From assembly GCF_010015585.1 (NCBI RefSeq), contig NW_022985069.1, forward strand, positions 62,001 to 126,000: a DNA stretch of 64,000 nt, in the 5' to 3' direction. This DNA comes from Eremomyces bilateralis CBS 781.70. Its lineage: Eukaryota; Ascomycota; Dothideomycetes; Eremomycetales; Eremomycetaceae. Shown in pieces: positions 35,461 through 45,152 of this stretch (its first letter is position 1; every line of letters begins with the position of its first letter). A program made the translations under genes and the position numbers. The notes under the pieces were generated by a model. The model ran no database searches. It was given only the letters and a program-made list of their open reading frames with translations, and was not told where the DNA came from.

Positions 35461-36956
35461 TCAAGTCGTTGGCTGCGATATGTCTTCCTCAGGTTCCTCG
35501 TCCTTGGCTTCTTCATTGCTGATGAAGATGAAGGATAGAAGCACGACCACCGCTCCTACCCAGTAAAGCCAGCTAGAATACTGGTTTTCGAGAATCATCT
35601 GTCCGATCAAAGAAAGGGGTATCGTAAGCGACAGGCCAACAGTAACTAGCAGTGGACTGGTAAATAGCATGGCATATGCCCAACATAAATCCGAGACCAG
35701 GGACGTGGCAGAGTTCACCTGTGTAGTGTTAGAACTTATCTCTTCCATCCTGTCTTCCTGGATACTTACCGCTATAATGAGAGTCACCCTGGCAGTCGGC
35801 GGCAACTGGAATTTCTCCGCGCCGCTCAAATCCAGAAGAACGAACCCCGGCCACAGGATGAGCACATTGATCGCGCCCACCAACCCGAAGAACAACGGCA
35901 TATTCACCCGCCCCTCATGCCCGATCCGCTTCTTCATCACCACCGCGTACACGCCATACACCACCGCCCCCACCAGTGCCATGACATCTCCGATCGCCAG
36001 CTCCCGATGTGACTTATGCGGAAACGACCCGCGGTTTTTATCCGTGTCGCCGCTGAGGTCGACGGACGAGATGAGCACGATTCCGGTCAGCGAGGCCAGC
36101 ACGCCCAGCAGCTTCCGCAGCGTGAACCGCTCTACGCCCATAAGCGACCCGCAGAGCAGCGTCCAGATGCTGCTGGTGGAGTTGAGGATCGTGGCGCTGG
36201 CGACGGTGGTGTACTCGAGGCACGCGGCGGCGAGGTAGTTGGCGGTGAACCAGAGGAGCGAGAACTCGATGCTGAGCTTGACGGTTTCCTTTAGGGTGAG
36301 GGGGCGGTCGGGGTCGTCTTTGGGTTCGGGGTCGAGAGGGGTGGAGGTCGTCGGGGTGGGACCGTCTTCGACGAGGAGGCTTTGGGATACGGTGCGGTGG
36401 TGTCGTGGCGGGTTGGCGCCCGGTTGTTCATCGTCTTCCTCTTCGTCCGCAATCTGTTCGTATCGGGATGCCTTCTTTCGGAACCGACGGAGCGTGATGA
36501 CGCCCTGCACGTCGGAGAGGGCGTCCCGGATTTGGGTCCATTGCGACGGATCCTGATGCAATCTTCGGCCGAGGATAGGGATTAGGGGGATGATAAAGAA
36601 GGACGTGTTGACATAGGTGACGAAGAACGGTTTTGAGTAGGTGTTGTCGGCGAAAAGAGTCTGGTACTATCGTCAGCTGCGGTTGCCCTGCACATATATC
36701 GTTTAATATTGAAGCGGCCTGCTGCCCTGTCCATCACAGGTTCACAACATTAAATCCCGCAGAAAAGATCGGAGGCGTGGCTTACGCTAGCAAGGAAATT
36801 CGAAGCCGTCCAGAGAACGACAGTCACCAAGAGGAGGGCAACACCCAGCATATGCCTCCATTTCGCGAACCTCTTCGCGTCGGCGATACTGGCCTGGTCG
36901 TGGTCCGACATCCGCTGTGGCCCTTCAGCGTGCAAGGAATCTGAGGATGTCATCAT
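35461..36956 (-). CDS. SLC35F-like multi-pass transporter (EamA/DMT superfamily)
   Basis: Integral membrane protein of the drug/metabolite transporter group, similar in layout to yeast YML018C/Thi74-type vacuolar proteins. Exons: 36956-36786, 36660-35770, 35718-35461; 439 aa. The first helix is LGVALLLVTVVLWTASNFLAS, then TLFADNTYSKPFFVTYVNTSFF across intron 1 (125 nt). A Ser/Pro-rich cytosolic loop is followed by the second half with LEYTTVASATILNSTSSIWTL, IGDVMALVGAVVYGVYAV and a final helix LYWVGAVVVLLSFIFI. Intron 2 (51 nt) interrupts LIIA-VNSATSL and is a stop-free multiple of three. The tail is acidic (EEAKDEEPEED). Substrate unknown. Two adjacent ATGs start the frame; the first is used. 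Confidence 0.88.
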
Positions 36957-37695
36957 CGCTCCGAGTAGGTACGCTCTGCCATGATGCAGTGAGCCGCCAG
37001 AGAAGTGAGATCCAAACGGCGCTCGCGGAAATGATAGCGATGGGTAGGTCACTGTCGGTCGTGGGATGTTTGGTCGTTGGTCACGCTGGTCTGCTGGTCT
37101 CCGGGTCACTCCCAGTGATGGGCGAGCTTTGCAACCGTGCATCTAACCTAGTTAGTCGTACTGTCGTAGGGCCAAGCCGGGGCAAAACATGAACATCCGT
37201 CTCCTTATCGACCTATCCGCTCTCGGTGTCCCTCAATTTCGCATTTTACGACCAGCACAGGGAGGTAGAGGCGTAGAATACGTGTAGCATTGTGTACGGA
37301 TGATGTTAGTTCTGCATCTATTTAGAGTAACAGAATCTTGGATCAGAGCTGCGGCTTTTACCATCACCATTCGTGCACCCAACATTAATGATGCCGGGCT
37401 CCAGATCATCAAAGGATGGACCATAGTTCAGACTATTATCACTTATGAGTATCCTTCCCCTACATCTCGGTTGACCCTTCAGCCACTAGAGCTATGCCCG
37501 GACTATTTACAACCTGAACCACCTCATGAGGTCTCGCTGGAGGGAAAGACGACGATAATTCCAAATCCCTGGTATAAAGTAACCCAAAAGAACTCCAATG
37601 CAATGATTTAGGGAACGCAATTCACATGTACCGCAAGAACGGTGCCCGTCAATAGAACACCCGCATCTCTCTGTACCTCTAGGCTGAACCCTCCA
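36957..37695. other. Intergenic, no gene seen
   Basis: About 740 bp holding the promoter of the SLC35F-like gene and the 3' UTR of YPT7. One plus frame at 37300-37611 has no features that suggest a gene. Confidence 0.5.
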
Positions 37696-38639
37696 TCAAC
37701 AGTTACATCCGTCACGCTCGCTTTCCAGGTTTAGTGCAATGGCGGTGTCGGGGAAATCCGAGTTGAAGTCGCCCGCTTCCTCTTGTGCGAGAGCTTGCCG
37801 GGCGATCACTGTGGTAGTTAGTATCATACACGTGTAACGATTCAACCGGTCATACCTTCAAAGGCTTGCTCCACATTGATGGCTTCTTTGGCGCTGGTTT
37901 CGAAGTACGGGATCCCCCCTTTACTCTGGCAGAATGCCATCGCTCGCTTGGATGATATCTACAATCAAGTTAGCCAGGTCGTTTCGGTATTCAGTAGAAA
38001 TAAAGTCCACTCACTGTTCGTTTGCTCTCCTCGACGTCGATCTTATTGCCCAGAACAACCTGAAAACATATTAATTATGGACTTTGACCGTGGAGCTGCA
38101 GGATGCGTCTTACAAATGGGAAACTCTCAGGGTCCATAGGGCTTGCCTGAATCAAGAACTCGTCCCTCCAGCTGTCCAGTGTGTCGAAACTTTTCGAATT
38201 GTTAACATCGTACACGAGCACACAGCAATCGGCCCCTCGATAGAACGCTACGCCAAGCGACTGAAAGCGTTCCTGGCCTGCCGTATCCCAAATCTATGCA
38301 TTCGTGAGCGAGTGACGGAGTACAAGGGAGTGCGAAGCCGCGAACCTGCATAGTCACCAACCGATCATCGACCAGGACCTCTTTCGTCAGGAAATCGGCG
38401 CCGATCGTGGCCTTGTAGCTGGCGCTGAACTTCTTGTTGACCTGGATCACGCATCACGGTGTCAGGGACGGGATTGCCATATCGTCGGATCGCGGTGCAC
38501 GGGACATACGTATTGGTTCATCAACGAGGTCTTCCCGACGCCGCTGTCGCCGAGAATGATCACCTGTCTCGGGGTTAGGGCGGCGCTTCCAGACGGTTGG
38601 GTGACGAACCTTCAAGAGAACTTTCTTCCGCGAAGCCAT
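37696..38639 (-). CDS. YPT7: Rab7 small GTPase (Ypt7)
   Basis: Master GTPase of late endosome and vacuole fusion. Seven exons: 38639-38610, 38563-38510, 38441-38346, 38293-38114, 38059-38015, 37958-37856, 37808-37696; introns 46-68 nt; 206 aa, the normal Rab7 length. Motifs: P-loop GDSGVGKTS (15-23), effector loop [38 protein letters not shown] (125-128), ETSAK, and the prenylation tail ending CNC. RabF motifs and VEQAFEVIARQAL are as in Rab7. The exons are so short that ORF scans miss most of the gene. Five of the six introns are at codon boundaries (phase 0). Confidence 0.96.
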
Positions 38640-39863
38640 GTCTTTTCGTTGGACCATGGATGTCGGGATCGAGGGGAATAGGTAGCGGACTGGAGGCGGC
38701 AACGGGGATCCTGCACGGGGTGATACAGGACGGCGCGATAGGTGAACGTCTCAAGGAACTCAATGTTCGGTCTCAATATTGTTTAGTCTCTATTTGGAAT
38801 AAGTTTGACAAGTAGGAGTCAATGTGACAAGTTTCAATTCAGCGCAAGAGGAGGGATATGAGGGAGAGTTGGAGCCTTTGGAAGGTAGCGGAGGTGATGG
38901 TGATGATGTTGTTGCTGTGCTGCGGAGCGGACTGGAGCACCACCCACGGCGGCTGCAACCAGCGCACCTGCCAGGATGAGGACATCAGATGCATGAGCGC
39001 ACGTGCCCGGGAGTGGCTTCGGTTGGCGGCACCATCCATGCTTGGTAGATTAGTTATCATCACGTGCAGCCCAGAGTGGGCACCTGATCATGGACCATCA
39101 AAGGCTTCAACTTTCACATCACACTTTCAAGTTTCAATACTCTTCGTCACCTCGTACACGGTACATACCAATATATCACACCCTCGTTGATCTGGTCTCT
39201 TGCAACCGGCTGCTTATACATGCCTGTGTTTGAGAACCTGTTAGTCTGGCATGAGGCTCGCGGAGATCACATCCACGCTAACCTTAAACTGTCCGCCTTG
39301 TCCTATCTTGGGCACTATTCCCCAAGCTTGCTGCCTGTTTCTCACTACTGAGGACCCATGTGCTCAGGTACAGTACATTGTCATGCCTTGACCAATTTAC
39401 TGTTGCTCGAAGACTTCAAAATCGATATGCCGGAGGTGTCAATGCCGCAGTCTATGTCAAATCGGAATTACCATTATTCAATGTGATCGATGAGACCCAG
39501 ATCGGGTTGAAACTGGAAAGGCAAAGGTCAGGGCCACATTCATCGATCTTCGAACCCTAGAAAGCACATCTATTAGAGATGTCAGTGAGTACTACCACTT
39601 GGATACCTACCAGTATGCCTAGTTCACGGTGATAGGAGTTGTTGGTCCCGAAGAACGTCACGACTCTGAGCAAGATATCCCTCATGCGGTAACCGTCACG
39701 TTTAGCTAGCCATTGTTTGTGCTCTCAGTGTATACAAGTCTTGCTATTGTTCATTTTCTCATTTAATCAACCCCTGCGGTATATAAGACAGCGGAGTATC
39801 GGAGTCGTAGCGCACTGGTAAACCTGTGCATGTTCCATCGTTCATTGTTAGCACTCTATTACC
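38640..39863. other. Intergenic, divergent promoters
   Basis: 1.2 kb between YPT7 (minus) and the carboxypeptidase-like gene (plus). Short ORFs on both strands near 38840-39190 are antisense to each other and unconvincing. Confidence 0.5.
39780..39787 (+). promoter_or_regulatory. TATA box of carboxypeptidase-like gene
   Basis: A TATATAAG motif about 77 nt before the ATG at 39864, in AT-rich DNA, at the spacing usual for regulated fungal promoters. Confidence 0.5.
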
Positions 39864-41407
39864 ATGTGGGCGTCATTCCTTCTACCAGCCTTTCTTCTTT
39901 TCGTTTCCCTCGTCTCAACGGCTCCGCCTGAAACCGAACAGAATCAGGGGAGCACTATCGAAACGAATGGCAGAGAATACCGTGTCTTTCAATCCACAGT
40001 TACTGGGGCTCGGGTTGAATACGTGGAGAACTCCGGGGTTTGCGAGATGATGTTTGGCGTTACGCAGTATTCCGGATATATCGTACTCGAGACGCCCAAC
40101 CAAATAAAAAACATCTGGTTTTGGTTCTTCGCAAGTAGAAATGCTCCACAGACGGCGCCTCTTGCGGCTTGGTTCAATGGTGGTCAGGATCCTGGTTGTT
40201 CAAGCATGATCGGTCTATTCCGGGAAAACGGTCCTTGTCAATTTTACTACGGAAACAACTATCAGCCCTCCTTGAATATGTACAGTTTCAACCAATATGC
40301 CAACATGCTATACATCGACCAGCCGGTCGACACTGGCTTCTCGTACGGCAACATCACGGACACTAATACGGCCGAGTCAGCTGCCGTAATCTGGGGTGCT
40401 CTCCAAGCGTTCTACGAAGCCTTTCCCAGATTCCAAAACCGCGACTTTGGTATCTTCACCGAAGGCTATGGAGGCCACTATGGACCCGCGTTTTCGAAGC
40501 ACATCTTGGATCAGAACAACCGGATCGAGAAGGGAGAAACGTTAGGACAACGAATCAATCTAGTTGCGCTTGGCGTCAATAATGGCTGGTTTGACCCGTA
40601 CATCAACTGGGAGTCGCAGATCCATTACTCCTATAGCAACTCTCATCGTCAGCTCATTTCGGCTGCTGAACTAGATACGTATCTCCAAGATTTCCGGCAG
40701 AAGTGCGTTCCAGAGTTGGATGAGTGTGCACCTGGCGATCAATATATTTGCCGTAACGCGATAGAAACATGCAGCCGCGCTATCGAAGGCCCGCTGAGTC
40801 AAAAGGCTGACTTCAATACGTACGATATTCGCAAGCCTCGGCCCAACGACAATGCACCGCAACCTTATGACAACTATCTGCAGCTGCGAGACATCAAGTG
40901 GCAAATTGGTGCGAGATATCGGTATTCTGAATGCACGATGGATGTGGACTCAGCATTCAACAACGCGGGCGATCGTAAGTCATCCAGTCTAGCAGTAAAT
41001 ACGGAGGAACCGCTCTAACGAAGGAAGACGCTGTCTCGTTCCTCCCTGTCCTTGAGGCTGTGGCGGCAGCCAATGTTACGGTTTTAATCTGGGCGGGCGA
41101 CGCGGACTGGAAACACAACTGGTATGGTAATCTCGAAGTCGCAAAGACTCTCAAACATGCTGGTCAAGAAGAGTTCAATTCAAAAGAATTGGTCCCCTAC
41201 ACCGTCAATGGCGTAGAGCTCGGCTCCTTCAAGAGTGCGGGTAAACTCTCCTTTCTGAGGGTCTATAACGCCGGACAAATGGTCATGTATGAACGTAAGT
41301 AGAAGTGCCCCCCGAAGAAATTCAAGGCTAACATCCGAACAGAGCCCAAACTATCTCTCCAGGTTTTTATGCAGACCATGAAGCAGCGAGCTATATTTTC
41401 AACCTAG
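39864..41407 (+). CDS. S10 serine carboxypeptidase homologue, probable pseudoenzyme
   Basis: Exons: 39864-40974, 41028-41294, 41343-41407; 480 aa, full family length, no stops. A signal peptide (FLLPAFLLFVSLVSTAPP) sends it to the secretory route. S10 landmarks are present: WFNGGxxPGCSSMIGLFRENGPC, MLYIDQPVDTGFSYG, GIFTExYGGHYGPAF, LIWAGDADWKHNWYG and a terminal YEQPKLSLQVF. The catalytic residues are altered. The nucleophile position in TE-x-YGG is Gly201 (GGC; Ser would be AGC), and the histidine position in NAGxMV is Gln454 (CAA). The oxyanion loop NGGPG carries two extra residues (NGGQDPG, 105-111). The GDADW Asp motif is kept. Active hydrolysis is therefore unlikely; a binding role or recent decay are alternatives. 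Intron 1 uses an AAG acceptor. Why the frame stays intact is discussed in findings. Confidence 0.9.
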
Positions 41408-41750
41408 GCGTGCTACGACACGAATCAAAGCCGCCATACACCCATCACAACTTCAGTTTCCTCCAATCTTTAGTCTTTCCATGACTCTTCCCTTTAATGG
41501 AATGTAATTGCGACATGTCCTAAAGTAGGTTTGCGGACCGCCGCGTTTGCCAAACTTGAAGTCTTTGTATTGTGCATTTCTTTACAATTCATCGTTCAGG
41601 GACGTTCTGATTTTCGGGCCTTCATTGATATTAGTGGCATAGTCTAGATGAATCTATAGCTAACAATGGAATGATCCCGTGATGTACAAACACAAGTGCG
41701 AGACATATCAACCTGGAGAGTAGTTTCCTTTTTGCCCACACACTGGCTTC
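41408..41750. other. Intergenic
   Basis: 343 bp between two plus-strand genes: 3' UTR of the carboxypeptidase-like gene and promoter of the next. Nothing else seen. Confidence 0.5.
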
Positions 41751-42803
41751 ATGACTTTTATGAACCACCAGCCATCCCAGATGTTTTCGTCTAAAGTGCG
41801 ATACCTCTTCCCCCATGCCATTCTGTCCAGAGACGAGGAGGAATGTTTCTTCACCAATACAGTTACTCTATTCGACACGGAAGAGAGCGATTTACGAACC
41901 GTCATCGTTCAGGATCCCGCCGGCCGAAGGAAAGCGGTCCTCGTCCGTGGCGTACCCGCGCTAGACCAAACAGCAGTCAGAGATAGATCGTCTGATAAGA
42001 GTTCCGCAAATAAACAGAATGAGACAACCGGAGGAACCAATTTTGAGACTCTTGTCCACGGCCCCTGGATCAGCGGCGTCAACAACCGAGTTCGTGCACT
42101 GAAAGGGCTGGTGGAGGAAGTCGAAAAGGAAGCATGCAAGAAGTTCTCCAGCGCCGATGCCGAAATCCTGATTCATCCGAGAGTCGAAGTCTCGTCACCC
42201 GCCCTGGGAGGGCCGCAACGAAACGAACCAGCTACCGGCGCCGAGTTCCCTCCCCAGCCAGTTCAACGCGAGCCGACTAGGACGAGTCCACCCCGACCAT
42301 TCCGCTGCGATGCCAGCACGCAACAGCTCCTTTCTCCACCGCCAAGCTCCGGACAGCGTGTGGGGGACGCCTCAGATATGCGAAACTCTTACCAACCTGC
42401 ACCCCCATGCGGACAGCGAGTTGGACAATGGCCGCCATTCTCAACTCCAATCGCCACGCAACCTCCAGTGATGCAAGGGCCATCTACGAATTCAAATCCA
42501 CTCGAGATGAGAACCTTTCAATGTTCCCCATCCGGCGCCTTCGGATTTCGACGCCTGCTTCCCCCCGAACCGGCCATGAACAAACAAGCGGACGTAGGTG
42601 CAATGCCGCAACCTCCAATAACGCTCCCGGCGGGCGCTCAAGGCAACCCGCCACACGGTCCGGCGGGAATTCATAAGCGCAGATTAAGCTCCCCGTCGAA
42701 TGATGTGATCATCGTCAAAGAGAGGAGGGTTCGTCCGCACACTGGCCCGGCGGTTCCGCAGATCAAAGGGTCCCCGGGAGCGAAATATGAGCAGCAACGT
42801 TAA
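41751..42803 (+). CDS. Proline-rich protein of 350 aa, unknown function
   Basis: Single exon. In-frame ATGs at 41751, 41760 and 41781 are all possible starts. Residues 1-70 look folded (SSKVRYLFPHAILSRDEEEC; TVTLFDTEESDLRTVIVQD; AVLVRGVPALD). A short helical part follows (NNRVRALKGLVEEVEKEACKKF). The rest is disordered, rich in Pro, Gln and Ser, with two copies of a short unit (SGQRVG, CGQRVG) about 30 residues apart. Basic clusters KRR and KERRVR near the C-terminus could be nuclear signals. No catalytic motif or membrane segment. Convergent with IRC6, only 81 bp apart. I do not recognise the family. Confidence 0.65.
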   Translation: MTFMNHQPSQMFSSKVRYLFPHAILSRDEEECFFTNTVTLFDTEESDLRTVIVQDPAGRRKAVLVRGVPALDQTAVRDRSSDKSSANKQNETTGGTNFETLVHGPWISGVNNRVRALKGLVEEVEKEACKKFSSADAEILIHPRVEVSSPALGGPQRNEPATGAEFPPQPVQREPTRTSPPRPFRCDASTQQLLSPPPSSGQRVGDASDMRNSYQPAPPCGQRVGQWPPFSTPIATQPPVMQGPSTNSNPLEMRTFQCSPSGAFGFRRLLPPEPAMNKQADVGAMPQPPITLPAGAQGNPPHGPAGIHKRRLSSPSNDVIIVKERRVRPHTGPAVPQIKGSPGAKYEQQR

Positions 42804-42884
42804 AGGGAATGAGGAAGGGGCAGGCACTGATGGAAGGAATGGGGAATGGAATTCAGGCTCTCGCCGTCTCATGAATTGTTGGAG

Positions 42885-43849
42885 CTAGTCGAGTGACTTG
42901 AAGAGGTCGTTGGCGACATCTCCGGCTAGCTTTTTGCGCTGGGCCTCTGGTATGCTTCCGTGGGTATCTACATCGCAATTAGCATGGCATCGAGAATAAT
43001 ATGTATGCAATGGATCTACTTGCCTCGGAGCGCTGTTATCTTCCGCATCATCTTCTCTAGTTGCTCTACCTGATCCTGCTCCGTGCCGCCATTATCCTCG
43101 TCAGCATCGCCGCGAAGAGAGCTCAAGGCTTCCATCAGTTCGCTTCTTTGCCCAGTGAATGGCGACATGTCATCCGCTTCGACCTCATCCGCATCATCCT
43201 GGAGTGTGAGGTCGTCATCAGGATCTACGCCAGCCCAGTCATTTGCCTCCAGAGCCTCGCGCAAACGAGGCACGCCAGTGAGTTCTGACAAGCTGTTAGA
43301 CAGCTACAGAATTATACATCAATGAGATGTTTACCTACCTCCATACTGGTTTCGCCCCGTAGATTCCACGTCGACAAATTCAAATCCATGCTCCTGGCAA
43401 ATATCATCCCACGTGTCCCCGTCAACGTTCAGCTGCGGTGTGTGTGACTGTGGCATCGCGACCGCGACTTGAACCATCTCCAGAGTCCCCTCTGAAGCAT
43501 TCCGAATCACCTGCGAGAAGGCGCCGAGCGCGGTTTTGATCTTCTCCAGCTCGCCGTCGTCGACCGGTTTGGCGAAGCAGTATATCCACCCGCCGAGGGC
43601 CTGGATCACTTCCTGGGCTTCCGCGCTGAGGAAATCATCTTTCCAAGCGTCCAGGTCTGAGATTTGGTCGATCCAGAGGGGGATCTCGGCCGTGTAGTAC
43701 TTCGTCGAAAGAGACCAGGTATGGATCAATCCGGCGATGGATTCGTCGATTGGCGTTGGCGCGGACCCGGTCAGGTCTCGGACGAGTTTTAGAGCATCGC
43801 AACCTGGAGAGCCAAGCACGAGGATACGATTTGGGTTCGGAACTTCCAT
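42885..43849 (-). CDS. IRC6: IRC6 / p34 (AAGAB) family clathrin-adaptor cofactor
   Basis: Small GTPase-like protein that helps clathrin adaptor (AP-1) assembly and function. Exons: 43849-43339, 43284-43024, 42967-42885; 284 aa. The N-terminal Rab-like domain starts PNRILVLGSPGCDALKLVRDL, with a degenerate P-loop, and includes EIPLWIDQISDLDAW and GGWIYCFAKPVDDGELEKIK. The C-terminal half has the adaptin-binding WDDICQEHGFEFVDVE, an acidic linker, and the helix VEQLEKMMRKITALRDTHGSIPEAQRKKLA. The last intron (43023-42968, 56 nt) begins with GC, not GT: AG|GCAAGT, the usual context of GC-AG introns. The ORF upstream of the ATG starts at a TTG, so 43849 is the first Met. Confidence 0.88.
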
Positions 43850-44207
43850 GGTGCGCCGGTTATAGTTTATCGTCAAGATTGTGGTTTATGTGCGATGGGT
43901 CATGTTTGGAATGTATAAAATTTGTTGTCAGGGCTCCAGGTGGTGCTCCATTTGCGCACCACCATAAATTCGCTGCCATTCCAAATACAAATCGAGGAAT
44001 CATGAACAGGATTTTCCTGATCCAGAATTTTCTCACAAATACTTAGTCGCATGCCCTGCGCCGTCAACACCAGTAGTCACCCGTTTTCAACCCGCCGGGT
44101 CCTGCCACTTGATCATCGTCCAAGCCCTTCTATTCCGGCGGCTGTGTACGGGCGGAGCACCATATGGATACCCAATAACCTGATATGAGAAACGCCAATC
44201 TCCCTCC
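43850..44207. other. Intergenic
   Basis: 358 bp between SMD3 (3' end) and IRC6 (promoter), both minus. No gene seen. Confidence 0.5.
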
Positions 44208-44778
44208 TCATCTTCCGCCTCCGGTTCCGCGCTGTCCCCTTGCTCTGCTGACGGTCGCCCGCCCTCTCGCCAGCCCGACACCTCGTCCTTTCTTGTCCTT
44301 CTGTCGGAACATCGGCGCATTCCTGGAACCCGCGTTAGCATCCATCTTCGCATCCGAACCAGTCTGTCGCTCCTCCCGTGCATACCTCAACATGTCGGGG
44401 ACGATGAAATATCGGACGTGCGATCCGCGGATGTAGACTTGGTCGAGGTGGGTAACGCGGCCCTGTTGTGTTCTCAGTATTCGATCGGTATTCAATATGC
44501 GACACGCCACATACCTCTCGACTGGTGACGACCAGATCCTTCATTTGGACGTTCATTGAATCCTCAACTAGGACGGACGTCAGTGCTGGATGTACTTCGT
44601 CGCTGTGGATTCGGTACCTTCTAGGAGCTTCCCACGATACACCTGCCCCGAGGTGAGCTCGAGGGTGACAACATGACCCTTGGAATAGAGTTAGATTCAA
44701 AGTATGGTCGTTAGGAGGGATTCAGCCTACCGTCGCCTCGTTTAGTAGTTTGATGGGTATCCCGATCGTGGATGTCAT
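44208..44778 (-). CDS. SMD3: Small nuclear ribonucleoprotein Sm D3
   Basis: Core component of the Sm ring on spliceosomal U1, U2, U4 and U5 snRNAs. Five exons: 44778-44731, 44678-44618, 44567-44515, 44462-44386, 44322-44208; 117 aa. Sm1 motif: GIPIKLLNEATGHVVTLEL, SGQVYRGKLLEVEDSMNVQMKD. Sm2 motif: VYIRGSHVRYFIVPDMLR, continuing NAPMFR after intron 4. The tail is Gly/Arg rich (GRGVGLARG, GQRGTGGGR), a likely arginine-methylation region. Intron 4 (63 nt, GTATGC to TTCCAG) is a stop-free multiple of three, so unspliced mRNA would insert 21 residues. Intron 1 uses an AAG acceptor (TTCCAAG). Homology is close enough to be certain of the family. Confidence 0.95.
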
Positions 44779-45152
44779 TTTGGATGGGTCTTTTCTGCGA
44801 CAAGGGTGATAGAAAGGAAATAGGAGAAGAGACTTCGAATGTTGAGCGTTTAACCGTGAATTGCGACAGACAAATCTGATCTAGAACTCAGGTACAACGT
44901 TCACATTATTATGGCTCAGCGGTGGAATATCAGATTCAAGATGTCAGGCAGACACTCATTGATGCCTTGATGCCTGCAGCGGAGAATCGTGAATCATCAG
45001 ATGAATCGGAATCGGAATCCCTGCACACTTGCAGCTCTGCTATCACCAGACGCTATCACTCGACTACGAAGGTCATAAACGGGGGTAAATAAGTATCAAA
45101 ACAGTATGCTTGCTGTCACCAGCTCATCTACTCTATATGACTCCAAAATTCC
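44779..45152. other. Intergenic
   Basis: 374 bp: promoter of SMD3 and 3' region of the amino-acid transporter gene. Nothing else seen. Confidence 0.5.

Noticed and set aside
38839-39190. Overlapping ORFs on both strands
   Set aside because: They are mutual shadows with no domain, start context or splicing support.
39803-39835. tRNA A-box-like sequence (GTAGCGCACTGGTAAA)
   Set aside because: No B box or cloverleaf follows; it lies between the TATA box and ATG of a protein gene.
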